From Paramacrobiotus metropolitanus (taxonomy: Eukaryota > Tardigrada > Eutardigrada > Parachela > Macrobiotidae): a stretch of DNA of 64,000 nucleotides. Positions 10,123 to 21,952 of this stretch are shown in pieces (position 1 is the first letter of the stretch; each line of letters starts with the position of its first letter). The position numbers were made by a program, and so were the translations under genes. The stretch is taken from assembly GCF_019649055.1 (NCBI RefSeq), contig NW_026570221.1:620001-684000 (forward strand), read 5' to 3'. Below the pieces are notes generated by a model that was not told the origin of the DNA, ran no database searches, and was given only the letters and a program-made list of their open reading frames with translations.

Positions 10123-10924
10123 GCCATCCTCTGGTTTTGAAGGAATAGGACTCTTTGACTAGATTCACACTCTTCGTTGCACAGAACCAATACCTTTGTT
10201 ATATTTACGTACACTTCTTATTATAAAATGCTTGCTTATGCTCTGTTTTGCTTTTTCCTCTTACAGACTTCAGTTTTCTTTTTAGCTCAGAAAAGCCGGG
10301 GACTAGAAGGGGTGGGACTACAGTTTTGAAAATTAGGCAAATTTGAACATCAGCCAAATCCATTTCTTGGTACTACAGTTTTGAAAATTGGCAATCTGGC
10401 ACAGAAAAATTCAGTCACGATAGAAATATTTTTTTCAGAATTTTAGCGACCGTAGGTCAGGCAATATGTGACCATGCCGGGCTAGTACGCGTGGTAACCG
10501 TGTAGCGCCGACATGCTATCCGTTGCCGCTTATAACAACTGTTGAAAAATCCACGCAGAATATGTCACTACATAGCCCGAACGATAGATCTCAGCGAGTA
10601 TCTCAATACAAGTGCATTGTGATAGTCATCGAAATGACCAGTGACTAGGAAAACCTGAAAAACGAAGAAGCACTGATACGCACCATTGCATAAGTGCTAT
10701 AAATTAGGAATTTCGGAACAGTTGGTCACTTCTGCTGATGTTTTTTACAACTGGTCATGACTCATGACCGTAATGTGGATCACAGCTTGAGTGACATGTA
10801 CAGTGAAAGTAATTTTATCTCCGGTGGTGCAACTGAATGGAATACTCGTAGTACAGATAAACAGCAGGGCTGCTTCCGGAGAATAGTCACCATCGTTAAC
10901 AGACCGGTGGTCAATTCTTACTAA
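10123..10924. other. Intergenic with weak repeats
   Basis: A 20-bp motif ACTACAGTTTTGAAAATT occurs twice (about 10318 and 10371). TCATCGAAATGACCAGTGAC at about 10627 and GACCGGTGGTCAATT near 10902 resemble the ends of the element at 42466, so a short relative may sit here. Confidence 0.35.
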
Positions 10925-11510
10925 ACATACCAAATTTTGCATGCCCATTCCGCCGTCCTCGTCACGTCTCTATAGATGACTTTGTCACAACATGCAGCCA
11001 GAGCACCGTAGCCTTGGAGCACCTCTTTAATACAATCCGCCAGGGGCTTGCCAGCGCTGTTCACCTTGATGACAGGGCGACAGAAGAACATTCGCTGGAT
11101 GCGTTGGCCTGCCACGCCCAGTACTTGCTGCACATAGCCAGTCACGCCGGCGCTCCAATCCTGCTTTTCGCGCCACTCTCTACCATAGTCCGGAAATAAT
11201 TATGTTGATTGCCGAGTCCGAATTAGGGATCTGTGCGATATCAGCTGTCAGTTTACAATGTTCGACCGGCTGCTGATGTCAGAGGGATCATGAGGGCCCA
11301 AGTAATATTCGCTGATTAACTGAGGCATCAACTTCACATCACACAACAGATGCGCCCTTTCAAAAGGGACGGAATACTTCCGGCACACCCGTCTGGAAGC
11401 ATATAGCTCCTTTTGAAGATCTCTAAGCTCTTCAAGGTCGGAGCTGTAAGCTCTTGAAAATTTTTTTACGAAGCTCCTCAAGCTTTTTAGAAAAAGCCAA
11501 GGGCATTTGC
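10925..11510 (-). pseudogene. Inverted relic of F-box family exon 2
   Basis: On the minus strand 11180-10925 reads GVTGYVQQVLGVAGQRIQR and CCDKVIYRDVT, matching the order VGALLKKVLDDAGMRIER ... CSDRVIWKDYS of the 45-kb copy. Further upstream (to about 11480) an ORF with a charged helix (SDLEELRDLQKELYASR) and RAHLLCDVKLMPQ may be the decayed region after the F-box, separated by stops. No F-box proper is left. It is head to head with the exon-1 relic that follows. Confidence 0.55.
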
Positions 11511-11869
11511 TCCGGCGGAGCAGTTCGATGCTGAATAGCGCAGGTGCATACCTGCAGTACAGTTAATTTGCCGGATATGCCGATATGAATGACTGGCGAA
11601 GCTGGAAATATAATTTTTTTTCTTGATTTTCAGCAAGACCGCCGTACTTTGCGATACCGTATCATCCCTTTAATCGTTGGGAAAACGGCACTGCGCATTT
11701 CATTCGTCAGATGACAAAGGAAGGATTCAGTTGGCTATGCAGGAAGCAGTACAGAATGATAGGCATCATAAACTGGAAATCATTGAAACTGCAATCAGAC
11801 AGAACTTTGATACAGATCCTAATCAGCATGCTAGCGTCACCGGTCTGGAAGATAAGTCAGAAAGCGACA

Positions 11870-12599
11870 GCAATCGCCGCGTGTGCTCCTCGATTTCGAA
11901 AGGCAGTCGGTGCGAGGGGACTACGGAAAGGTCTGGAGCTCCTCCTACCATCGAATGCACGCCGCGCGCGTAGGCAAAGTTATTGAGGTGCTGCACAGCG
12001 GCGCGGATAGGACCTCGAAATGGTATTCGGGGCAGATATTAGTTAGATGCTCCTAAATTTTGAGAAATTTGTTGCGGGTGGAGGTGATGTTGGAAGGCCA
12101 TGGGCGTCACGAACTGCTCCCCGACTCACAGATTTGGAAAAGGGACCCTACGACCACGAGAGCATATGTGAAACTAGAACTGGTTGTAAGAGGCGATTTC
12201 GTCATGCAGACATGCAGAGTCCTTAACCGCCACTGGACTCTGCAGCCGGCGGTTGCGGATTTGCTGCTGAAAAAGGTGGAGCGAAAGCGTTACGTTTCGT
12301 CAGGATCCTCAGCCAGACGATGCATCATCTGCAGAGGCGCGAGGCAACACCTGTAGGTGACAAAGATGTGGAACGTGTTCAGATTTTCTTGTTGATTGCT
12401 GTTACTGCTACAGATAATTATCGAAAGCTTCTTAGCAGGCAATGTGACGAAGTCACGACATGCACCCTGTGAGCCTTCAGACTGACTGGCGGTCGGAAGG
12501 TCTCCTTATATATTAGGAACTGAATCGATTCTGCCTGTTTGCCTTAGCGCGCTTCGTGGACTACAAGTCCAGCAGTGAACCGAGCCATGTCGAGGCCTA
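11870..12599 (+). pseudogene. Relic of F-box family exon 1 and exon 3
   Basis: From about 11884 one frame reads VLLDFERQSVRGDYGKVW and EVLHSGADRTSKWYSGQIL, clear decayed versions of LIVDFGCP...YGKIWDC and EVLLHDG...WKWYPGKML. A TAA then interrupts, and RVEVMLEGHGRHELLPDSQI follows. A frameshift near 12300 leads to LSQTMHHLQRREA. At about 12510-12599 exon 3 remains (LNRFCLFALARFV to a TAG), with a stop just before it. Exon 2 is missing between them, and an inverted exon-2 relic lies just upstream. Confidence 0.7.
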
Positions 12600-14201
12600 G
12601 GGGGTAGTTTGAAACTGAGTGGCTCGATAATTTTTAACTGATTCTTGCGCTTTTTTGGGCCATGCTCTGTTTCATTCACTTTATCATGGTTAAATTTTCC
12701 CGTTATGCGGGACTTGTATCTTGTATCTTCAGTTTATACTACAAAGCCAGGAGCAACGTCAAACACACCATTTTCATTGAGCAGACAGCTGCTGAAGAAT
12801 CAAGATTAATCGTCCGTTCGATTAACATTATTCGTTCACTATCTCAGAAACCGAATATCCTACGTACGAATCGTTTGAACTATCAGTGATTGTAACGATG
12901 TGAGGTAAGTCACAACGTTATAGCATTTGGCATGGGACTGACAGCACCGTTTTCTGCTGTATAACCTTTTCGTCCACGATCTATCAAACAGCGTGCACTG
13001 GGATGGCGGTGAGTGCGCAGAATCGAAATTGCTACGTGAGCAGCAAAAGGTGTTCGAATATTGTACAGTTTTCCTTGCCGCTTGGTGTTGTGTCGAGTGC
13101 AAACCATCAGTATCCTGCAATCTTCGAACATTTAATACCGCATTACACATAGAATGTCCACGTTAGGACATCGGGGGTTCTATAGGTTCGAACCTATAGA
13201 CTGGTACAGAAGTGGTTTACCAAGTTCTGAACCCTACACATTTCAAACACCACTGCAAAATAAGAACTTGGACCAATGGAACCACAATGAACCATTCACA
13301 GTCAATTGCCGACACACTGTCACACCACCACTTTACCCCGTGAACCAGGTGAGGGCAAGGTGCAAGTGACTTTGGCGCTGCCAATGCCTTGGCAAGAGAT
13401 AAAACCTGGTATGTCATCCCTCTTGCACCGTTGAACGCAATAAATATGGCATAATTAAGTCAGAAAACTAAAACCATTAAAATCAAAACTTGCAATACGA
13501 TGTTTTAGTTTGGTTTCTCGTAGACAGCTCTACCGCGAACTAATGGATTATAACGTTTTGCTAGCAGTTAACAGTATTAATTAGGGCTATTTGTTTCGCA
13601 TAATTATCACAATAAAAGAAAAAAGACGACAATGCTTTGCGCAATGTAAGGACTGGGGACAATGCCTTCCGACGGAAAGAAACCTATAATCTGCTAAATA
13701 AAGAATAAAATAATGTAAACTGCTAAAATGAAGAATAAATAAAATTTGAACGTTTTTTAAGCTAAAAAGATAAAAAGGTCTTTAAGCAATTGAGCAGCCT
13801 CGTATTCATATAGCAATACGTATTCTCATAAGGTCACCTTTTGATTAACTTTTATTCTTATTGCGTATTCTCATTTCCTCTTATTTCGAGACGACAGATA
13901 GTTGTCTTGCGTTGATGATCGGGCATTGCTTGTAAACTGGCACAGCTAGGCATTACTAGTACTTGTACTGCTGTTTTCGAACACTATTTCTGTTTCACTA
14001 ATATTCGTGATAAAACAGATATTCGTAATAAACAGAAGCTGATGTTCGTACTGATAGTCAAGGGATTTACAGAGCAAGATTTCACACAATAATTACTATC
14101 GTACTAAATTAACTGATACGAACTAAATTTCTTAAGGGTACAGACTATAATAATTTTATTCCCAAATAAAAATACGTATGGTTTAACATAGATACAGCTT
14201 A
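12600..14201. other. Intergenic, 1.6 kb
   Basis: No gene recognised. A perfect 22-bp palindrome occupies 13179-13200 (TCTATAGGTTC and its inverse). The rest is AT-rich and shows nothing further. Confidence 0.45.
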
Positions 14202-14354
14202 GGACAAAATGGTCGCATACCCAACATCTCCAAATTCAGTACGAATGCAGCGCAGTGCACTGTACGACTGAGTTCAAAATATCCGTTTCGTACAAGTGCA
14301 CTGCACCGGTTGCGTACAGAATGCTGGGTATGGGGCTATGCGACCATTTAGTCC
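14202..14354. mobile_element. 153-bp MITE
   Basis: Left GGACAAAATGGTCGCATA and right TATGCGACCATTTAGTCC are inverses with one mismatch, flanked by TA on both sides. Most of the element folds back on itself (ACCCAACAT/ATGCTGGGT, GTGCACT/AGTGCAC). Confidence 0.8.
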
Positions 14355-14791
14355 TACATTGTATGGTTGAAAAATTGTATTCTGCGTATTAATACGTCGA
14401 TAGACGATTGTTATTTCGCGATGTTGCACGGGTGTTAGACGCTTCTCCGCGCTTTCCAGTGTCCGAATCCACCGAGCGAGGAACGAAACCGGTAAAGCAG
14501 GACCTAATCAAGTGGTTAGTCTGGCGACGGTACTGGGTACTGGAAGCGTAATAAATCACCTAAAAGTAGAAAGGTCACGTGTCCGATTTGTAAATTTGAA
14601 TCCTAAGTTTGAATTTGTATTTCGATCACTAGTTGCGGCACGGAGCGGAAGCTAAGCAAGAACTGTCGTTCCATGTGAAACTGGGTGTACCAGACTACCA
14701 GTTAAACAGAAAGCGAAAATACAGTAGTTCCAACAAAGTATGTAGACTGCTACAGAGTACATACTAACAATAACATAACACTGCTGACATA
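14355..14791. other. Intergenic, no feature seen
   Basis: No ORF or repeat recognised. It could hide the missing last exon of the adjacent GPCR, but I found no NPxxY-like motif. Confidence 0.3.
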
Positions 14792-15351
14792 CCAGGTGGC
14801 CGAACAAAATGGCCTTCACCGCTTTTGGTTTGCCCCACGCAAATTATTTGATGTACTGTAAACTGCTTAGACTAGATAGACAAATTAAATTTTATCAGTT
14901 ACAAAAACCTTTAAAACGTTTTTCGAAAATTGAGCGTTCCCCGTTCAATATGGCGCCAAATGAAATCATCTCAAGATTTTTTGTGTCCCAGTTAAAACTT
15001 TCGTCTCACCGTTTTTGGTACTTAATATTTTTATTTTTTAAATGTTTTTTCTTTTTCCGGAACAATAACGTGACAAACAGTAACGTGCTTAGTTGATTAC
15101 CTACAATTATATTTATAAAATTTATCAAGAAAATCAGAAGTTTTGTTTTCCAGGACATCATTCAGCTCTACCCATTTTATCAAAAAGAATTCTGGAAAAA
15201 AACAAAATTTCCTTGCACTAATGGTTTGATATGACTTTTATCTACTATGGGGATCGATTGCTCTTCTGAATAAAAATACCATCTTTATGAAACACTAGAC
15301 AGACCCAGTGCACTTTAGTAAACCAGAGGGCCATTTTGTTCAGCCGCCCGG
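14792..15351. mobile_element. 560-bp TA-flanked inverted-repeat element
   Basis: Left end CCAGGTGGCCGAACAAAATG and right end CATTTTGTTCAGCCGCCCGG are inverses with few mismatches (23-bp arms), with TA at 14790-14791 and 15352-15353. The interior has no transposase-like frame. It ends about 20 bp from the GPCR coding end. Confidence 0.7.
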
Positions 15352-15364
15352 TAATAAAAATGTT

Positions 15365-16267
15365 TTAATTTACCGGTATCGATGCTAGGCCGAAAAGCAC
15401 GGTTGCACGGAATACCAGCTGTAACATGGGTCGTGCGATGTAGCTCTTCAGAAACGGTCCTGCTGCAATCGGTGCCGGTATTAAACAACTGGCATAGCAA
15501 ACGAAAACGATAAAAAACATGCGCACACTGCGGTTGCGTCGCAATGATTTTGGTGATATTTCCTCGATTCGAGGCTGAACGATGCGCTTCGCAAGGTATC
15601 GCCGACAAAATAGGATGAAGAAAATTAGGAGGTAAAAAGTGAATGCCAATGCCAGAGGGAGTCCTATTCCAGCCACTGTATAAATGGTGGTTATGGTTTG
15701 GGAATGGTACATAACAGTGCAAGAATCCCAAGCGGAGAATCTCATGAAAGCGCCACCGATTTTGAACTGCGATAACGCAGCTGCTGCAAATCCAAAAACG
15801 TATGGAACGATCACCATAACAGCAAGAATCTTTCTCTGGATCAACCGTGGATAACTGTGCGGGAAGCATACTGCAACGAAGCGGTTTAAACTGATCGTCA
15901 CTTCGGTCCAGTCGATGGACATGGTCAATGCTTGGTATATGATAAAAAACTGGGTGCAAAAATCCCGGTTAGCGGATTGACTGAAGGGCACATCATGATA
16001 GGATAATACAACCAACGGCATACCGATACCGCATTGGAAGGTCACTTGCACTAATAAAGTAAGAACAAGCACGCCCGATCCCGAGCGTAGAGTTCTGGAT
16101 GATAATATGGTGAATATCAAGAAAATGCTGGTCAGGGTGCCAGTAACGCTCAATATGAGCATTGCTGCGTACCATATCTGAACTTCTTTTGCGTACGTTA
16201 CCCACACCAGGGTGGATGTGTTTGTACCGGGCGCTATGCTGTCGTTGCCGGAAACGCTTATTGCCAT
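15365..16267 (-). CDS. Class A G-protein-coupled receptor (orphan)
   Basis: The first ATG of the frame is at 16267 (MAISVSGND), giving 300 aa. Seven hydrophobic segments are visible. Helix 3 begins with the conserved Cys (DFCTQFF) and ends NRFVAVCFPHSYP, in the place of DRY; the partner Cys of loop 2 is in WDSCTVMY. The intracellular end of helix 6 follows a basic loop (SLRRNRSVRMFFIVF). The frame ends SIPVN-stop, where NPxxY would be expected. GTAAAT at 15373 could be a splice donor joining a short last exon to the left, but the TIR element at 14792-15351 sits there. Short N-terminus with NDS and NTS glycosylation sites. The ligand cannot be told from sequence. Confidence 0.8.
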   Translation of the reverse strand: MAISVSGNDSIAPGTNTSTLVWVTYAKEVQIWYAAMLILSVTGTLTSIFLIFTILSSRTLRSGSGVLVLTLLVQVTFQCGIGMPLVVLSYHDVPFSQSANRDFCTQFFIIYQALTMSIDWTEVTISLNRFVAVCFPHSYPRLIQRKILAVMVIVPYVFGFAAAALSQFKIGGAFMRFSAWDSCTVMYHSQTITTIYTVAGIGLPLALAFTFYLLIFFILFCRRYLAKRIVQPRIEEISPKSLRRNRSVRMFFIVFVCYASCLIPAPIAAGPFLKSYIARPMLQLVFRATVLFGLASIPVN

Positions 16268-17657
16268 TATAAGATAAATATAAGTGCGCAAGGAAGATTG
16301 ATCCACGAACTAGTATTAGTATTTTCTATCGATGTAGCAAATCTGATGACGTAAACGTTACAGAAGTATGGGAAACATACACTTACTTCAAGAAATGCTT
16401 CAGAGTTTTGTTTATAAACCTAGCAGCCGAGTATGCAAACTCTATCATGACAGCATGGAGCCGGAATCATCACTACGCAGCTTTTCTCGTCTGTTGAAAT
16501 GTTGTAGTTTTAAAATTTAGTTCGCTCCGCTTATATGCAATTTCCGAACCGGAAATAAACCTTGACTTCGGGAAGCCTCTACGTCAGAGAATTATCACCA
16601 AAACAAGTCCAATCATCCTCTTGGGCATTATTGGAGCAGTGTCGCGCGCACACGAGATATGGGTGATTTATTTCCTGGTTTGAAAATTCGGCTAAACATA
16701 GCAAAGGGTAATACTGACTAGTTGTCTTCCTATCTCTCGCTGTAATACATTAAAAATTACTAGCACGAAGCTGAGTGGGTTGTCAGCTGGGAATACAGCC
16801 CAATTGGCCCTTCTTGTAAGCGGATCAAAGTCGCAAACAGGCGTATTTTCCTCAATACGCTGTACAATGGACCAGGATACACAAAAGCGCACCTAATTAA
16901 TCATGCCGGTCTATCGTCGCTTCGGATACACACCAATATATTATATTATATATTTATATTCTAGCAACCGCTCTGCCTCCGGATTGCCCGTGGCACACGA
17001 TTGCATTTCGTTATTTAAAAATGGCATTCTTTAAGGCTGGAAAAATTTCGTGACGAAGCAATTTCCTTATTTTCATTTTAAATGTTACCGCTCTCGACAA
17101 TATTAGGTAACCGTTTTCCAATTTTCGAAACGTAAAGCTTACCAAAACTTCAGTGTTGCCGGATTCTGAATCACACGGTACTAGTTATGGCTGCATCCTG
17201 CGCATTTTAATCGTGAGAAGGGTGTGTGTGGTTTAAGATAAAACCCAAGAACGTTTTAGGAAAGCAGAGAAGATCGGCCTTTTAGAAAAGCTTTTCATTG
17301 ACACAATAAACGTAATAAGATATCACCACAATATTTCGGCAAATTACATAAATACTACTGTTAAAAATGCACACACAAGCTCAAGCTTTAAGTTGACCGA
17401 TATTTAGATGCCGCAACTCGGAGACACGCAGTTCCAAAATTTCGTTTGTTCTAGCTAAGTTCAGTCTGGCTACCGTTTTTTCCATCTCAGGTAACTCAAG
17501 ATGCCTTGATAACCCTCTAAAAATGTTGCTTTGTTTAAAGATTCTATTAAATGCCTCCTACGTATATTCGGCAATAAAAGGTTAGCAACCTTAAAAAGTG
17601 GCTTTCAATTGAATGACTTATTGCTGGTTTGATTTTAAAAGACTGTAGACCTACTAC
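16268..17657. other. Intergenic, 1.4 kb
   Basis: Upstream region of the GPCR. AT-rich, no further gene, repeat or clear promoter motif seen. Confidence 0.4.
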
Positions 17658-19054
17658 GGCCCCGTCACCGGACATAAATTCAAAAAACTTTCATATTTCA
17701 CAGGAAAAGAAAGGACTTTGAATAAAATTATTTTCTTCGGCAATGGTCCATGGGCATGGTCAGAATGAAATTTAAAGGCAAATGCCACACTGCGCTGTAG
17801 CTCATAGGAAATGCACCGCATCAAGATTTATGACGTTACTGAGCACCTGTACGAGGTCAGTATACTCGTTAAAAATTTTTATTTGGGGTGCATGCATATG
17901 GTAATCGTTGTTCGTCGTTTCAGGAGGTAGTACAACTGATATTTTTCCTTTCAATTCACACTAACTTTTATCGGAAGAATCAGATCGGTACCAGCTTCCT
18001 GGTTTGGCTTTCTCAGTAATTTTTCAAGCATTACAAACACGAGCAATACGATTTATCTCGGCACAACCAACCCGTTTCAGCGGCGCTTAATTTGTGAATA
18101 TTTATATCTATAATGACTGACACGTGATTTTGAAAGATGTCAGCACAAACTTAAAATAATAGGTAGCGATCCATTTCTACAGAACAAAATACCTGACACT
18201 GTATTATCTCCAGAAACGGTGACCAGTGTGAACGAAAGTGTATAAAAATTTTCAGTTATTGAACCACATTGTGGAAAAATTCATTCCTTTTTTGCCATCA
18301 ACACCTCATTAACATTTCTCGAAAGATTAAAGAAATACAATGGCCAAAACCGCCATCAAGTTGAAAACTTGTGGCAGTGATTTTCGTACGATTCATAAAG
18401 GCTACAAACTTTTTACAGGCAGAAGGCCATAGTAACATTTTACGCTGATTCTGATTCTGAATCTGCATTTTGTTTTTTGAAATTCTAAAAAACATCTGGG
18501 TCGAGTAAAGTAGTAGAAATGTGGTTTGAATCGGGCATGAATACATAGATGCCAGGCAAGCAGCGCGTTAGCGACAAACTGTTTGCCCCCTACAACCGCA
18601 CTCACTTCGACTGCTACTACGACTTATAAGTACATGTACAAGGCTCACTCATATTCATAATTCGAGTTCTGCAAAGACCATAATTTCTTATCAAATCGAT
18701 AACGAGCATGGAGAGCATAAAAAACTGACAAGAGAATTTGCAATCCGTTTTGAGAAATTCCAAGCGGTTGAGGCAGTAGGTCGTGCCTGAAGTTTCACCT
18801 CTTAATTACAACTTGATACCTTTGCCGAAAACAAGCTGAAAAGTACTGGATTTTTATCGAGCAGATTTTAACCTCATTCAATTCCAGAGATATTATCTCT
18901 TATATACCTTGGTAAAGCTTACTTATAACTTAATATTGTTCTGATTACGCCAATCGACCATGGCAGATGAAAATAGTTTTACGTTTACTCCAATGTTTTT
19001 TGGCCTACTACAGAACACAAAATTTGCCTGAAATTTACAACCGGTGACGGGGCC
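17658..19054. mobile_element. 1.4-kb element with long imperfect inverted ends
   Basis: Left end GGCCCCGTCACCGGACATAA; the right end inverts to GGCCCCGTCACCGGTTGTAA. Similarity continues inward about 100 bp (ATTTTCTTCGGCAATGGTCC against ATTTTCATCTGCCATGGTCG). No transposase frame is seen inside and the target duplication is not clear. Confidence 0.6.
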
Positions 19055-19899
19055 TTGGGTAGTTTAAGCTCTATAGCTGCGGTGATTGTATCACATAAAT
19101 ATATTAATTAAATAGTATGATATGTCTGGATTGTGACGGTAAGTTCGAAGTTACGACAGACCGGCGTGTTTTATTAGGCACCCTTTGGTACGCTTGGGTA
19201 CGCTCGTATATCCTGATGCTGTCTACGTAATAGAGGAAAGCATGCCCGTTTGCGGCTTGGATCCGCTAACAATGAAGTTTTTTATTGGTCAAATACACTG
19301 AAGTACATTCTTAAAAAAATAAGTAACTGCACTCATAAAAGCAAAATTTCATTTAACGCTGCCGCTCCTTCCATTGTTCCAAGAACGGAGGCGGCGTTGC
19401 CTCGCTGAATCTCCAGCGACAGTCGTTGGCGGAGGAATTCATGGGAGCGAGGTTCACCCGTATGGAGTTGGAGTCGCTTGCCGATTTCTTTCACCAATAG
19501 GCTAGCTGACTTTCCCCATGGGCCAATTAGTAACTAACAATTAGTAGCTAACAATAGGAGCCAATTAGTAGCGTTAAGGTTGAGTGTATTCCCAGCTGAT
19601 AACCCCGTATTGTGCATATCCTGTATATATAACTGAGTGTATTGTGCACAGACCCTTCTCATGTTAACTGGGACAAATTCTTTATTTGATTGTACAGTAT
19701 ATAGCATGTACTGACCGTGAGTGGCGTTCATTGATGGGCATATTGAAAAATAAATTAAAACAGATTTCTATATTGCAGGTTTTCAGTTCGTCATTGTGAA
19801 TAGTGGAGTGTAGTGGTATGACTGGTATCTGTAACATAATCATACAAACATCATCGTCGGCTTAGCCTCAGGTGATACTGTGGAACACGTAATTTCTTT
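19055..19899. other. Intergenic with a conserved hairpin repeat
   Basis: Holds the hairpin repeat at 19353-19403 (separate entry). After it an open stretch reads LNLQRQSLAEEFMGARF before a TAG at 19500, possibly a decayed exon. Confidence 0.35.
19353..19403 (+). repeat. Hairpin repeat, copy 1
   Basis: AACGCTGCCGCTCCTTCCAT, then GGAGGCGGCGTTGCCTC. It can fold AACGC-GCC-CTCC against GGAG-GGC-GCGTT. A second copy is at 47508-47556. Confidence 0.55.
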
Positions 19900-20633
19900 A
19901 TGATCCGAAGTTTGAATATTTGGTTAGGTGGAGGTAAGGTTTTACCTACTCGACAATGCCCAAGATTTAAAAGAAATGGTGCCCATGATCTAGTGAACTA
20001 CAGCTCAATGCAGAAAATACAGATCGGAGCGAATCAAGAAAAGGAAAAGGAAAGAATACTAAACCAGAAGAACTATGGTAATCCAATAGACTTACTGTAC
20101 CGCCTACTTCAGTTTACATGTCTTCAAGTGGGCAATTCCGACTTTAACAGCTCTTTGTCAGGGCGGGCTTATGATTCAGCCCTTCTCTCATTGGTTGGTT
20201 TTGGGTTTTTCCTGTCTGGGCATTTCATGCGTTTTGATGGCTCTGTAAGGCAGCTGCGCTGCCTACAGAGACCAGTTGGTTTTTGGCTGGCGCGCAAGGC
20301 GCGGTGTGTGTTAGATTTCGGCATTAAAGCCTTCATCCGGGTTTGCTTTTGTTCCGCTGTCGATGGAGGATGCGCGCTTAGCCAGCGCCATCTGATATCT
20401 TCTACTTTTACCTCACAGCTCGCAGTCACACAAACCAGTTTTTGTAAGAATGGGATCGCAAAGACAAAAACAACTAATCTGACGAAGAGATAGTATTGAG
20501 AAATTGTCGTTGACAAGGACTGAGTTTGTCCCCGAAGATTCCTGCACATTCGAAAAAAGCGGTGAAAAAAATGCAAATGGCTTTTCTTATACGTACATTG
20601 GTAAACGTTAGCAAACGTTTCTAAAAATACCAT
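19900..20633. other. Overlapping long ORFs of uncertain status
   Basis: A plus-strand frame (19900-20493) and a minus-strand frame (20633-20169) overlap. The minus frame has a hydrophobic stretch followed by a basic, Cys-containing tail (LFVRLVVFVFAIPFLQKLV, then VTASCEVKV), which could be a secreted protein, but the supposed N-terminus before it is unconvincing. I recognise neither. At most one is real. Confidence 0.2.
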
Positions 20634-21550
20634 CCAGAGCGCTCCATTAAGCGATATCTGACAGCCGCAGAAACTGCACGGAATACGTCAGCGAATTGAT
20701 TGCCTTTTTATTTTTAGACTCAGAATGAAAAAGCACGACTGCAAATATAATTTTTAGCGAGCTAATACGACATAGTGCAATTTAAATTCACTTCCCGTGG
20801 CAAAGCTTTAATAGATTTAAATCTGAAAGAAGATGCTCTAAACTTTAAAAAAATTACAGTCTTGAAAATTGCCGTACTCATGTCGATCTTATGTAGTCCC
20901 TACAAACAGTAAATCGATATTACATAAATATAGTGATTTCCCGTCTGCCACTCCCTATTTCCGTCCTTATTTCCCGATCGGTGGTGTCCTTATACCGCAA
21001 CCTTTCTGAGCGCAGGCGTTGTCCCGCTCGCCAAATTTTATTGTTTTTTATAGAATCATATAATTATGTAAAATATTACAAAAAACGAACCGAACTTGTC
21101 GTGTTTGTCTCATCGAATTTTTTAAGTTTTGGATAATAGCGGTGGTATTTACAGCCAAATCAGGCCATTTTCGGGAAAGCGTAACTGGTAGACTATAAAT
21201 GTTCGTAAATTCTTAAATTTTGTAATTTTCATAATCGTAGTTCTCGGATCTTCATTTCATAGCCAATTTTCTTAAAGTCTTAAAAACCATGACAAACGAA
21301 AGACCATAGAAATAACGTTCACTCTCTCTTTTCAGTTTTTCTAAAAAGCAGCTCTCCTTTGACCCCTGCCGCTCGGATCAAGGGATTTCCAGCTACCGCT
21401 GTTCATGTGTATTTGGCCATGCAGCCAGCCGGCTGCAGCGAAGCGATTTGAGCTTACCTCAACTTATTGGAAGTATTATTTACTGTTATTGCAACACATC
21501 ATCATAAGGATAAAAGAATTCTCTACAAGGTCATACAAAACTTGCCAACT
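20634..21550. other. Intergenic, no feature seen
   Basis: AT-rich, no repeat or family resemblance noticed. Confidence 0.4.
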
Positions 21551-21952
21551 TTAAAAGCGCCAAATTAAAAATACAGCGGCTATGGTACCCATAAGTCCTG
21601 CCAGGCCTAGTCGGGACAGCCAGAAATATTCCTCTACTTTCGCTGCTTCTACTGGAATCTACCATTTTTTTTTCAAATGCGGTAATTCTTTGTGACAGCA
21701 CTCGGTCTGTAGCACCTTCGATAATTTTGTTTCGATGCTCAACTCTAGGGTAGTTGGGGAAACTGGAAATAGGTCTTCAATTTGGTGCAGAAATCGGGCT
21801 GCTGAACAACAAATAACCATTTTCATACAACTATGATTCAAAACTGGAAGGGGGTGATAACTACCAGACAGTAGCGCAATTCCTATCCTTTCATCCGCTA
21901 CTTTTGTTTTTAACATCAACATCTTGCCTAATGCCATCGGTGCTCCAGGCAA
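21551..21952 (-). other. Possible tail-anchored small protein with an internal TAG
   Basis: On the minus strand an ORF from an ATG near 21937 (MALGKMLMLKTKVADER) ends with TAG at 21659. The same frame then continues for 35 codons, IPVEAAKVEEYFWLSRLG, then a hydrophobic end LAGLMGTIAAVFLIWRF and TAA at 21551. The C-terminal membrane segment right before the stop looks like a tail anchor. Either the TAG is a mutation, an intron removes it, or the resemblance is chance. No family recognised. Confidence 0.25.

Noticed and set aside
10620-10920. Short copy of the 42466 TIR element
   Set aside because: The shared motif TGACCGGTGGTCA is itself nearly palindromic, so the match may be chance.
13154-13210. 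Possible tRNA because of GGTTCGAACC
   Set aside because: No acceptor stem, D-arm or anticodon arm around it; the core is part of a palindrome.
14809-15096. 95-aa ORF inside the 560-bp TIR element
   Set aside because: Starts in the inverted repeat, no transposase motif, AT-rich composition.
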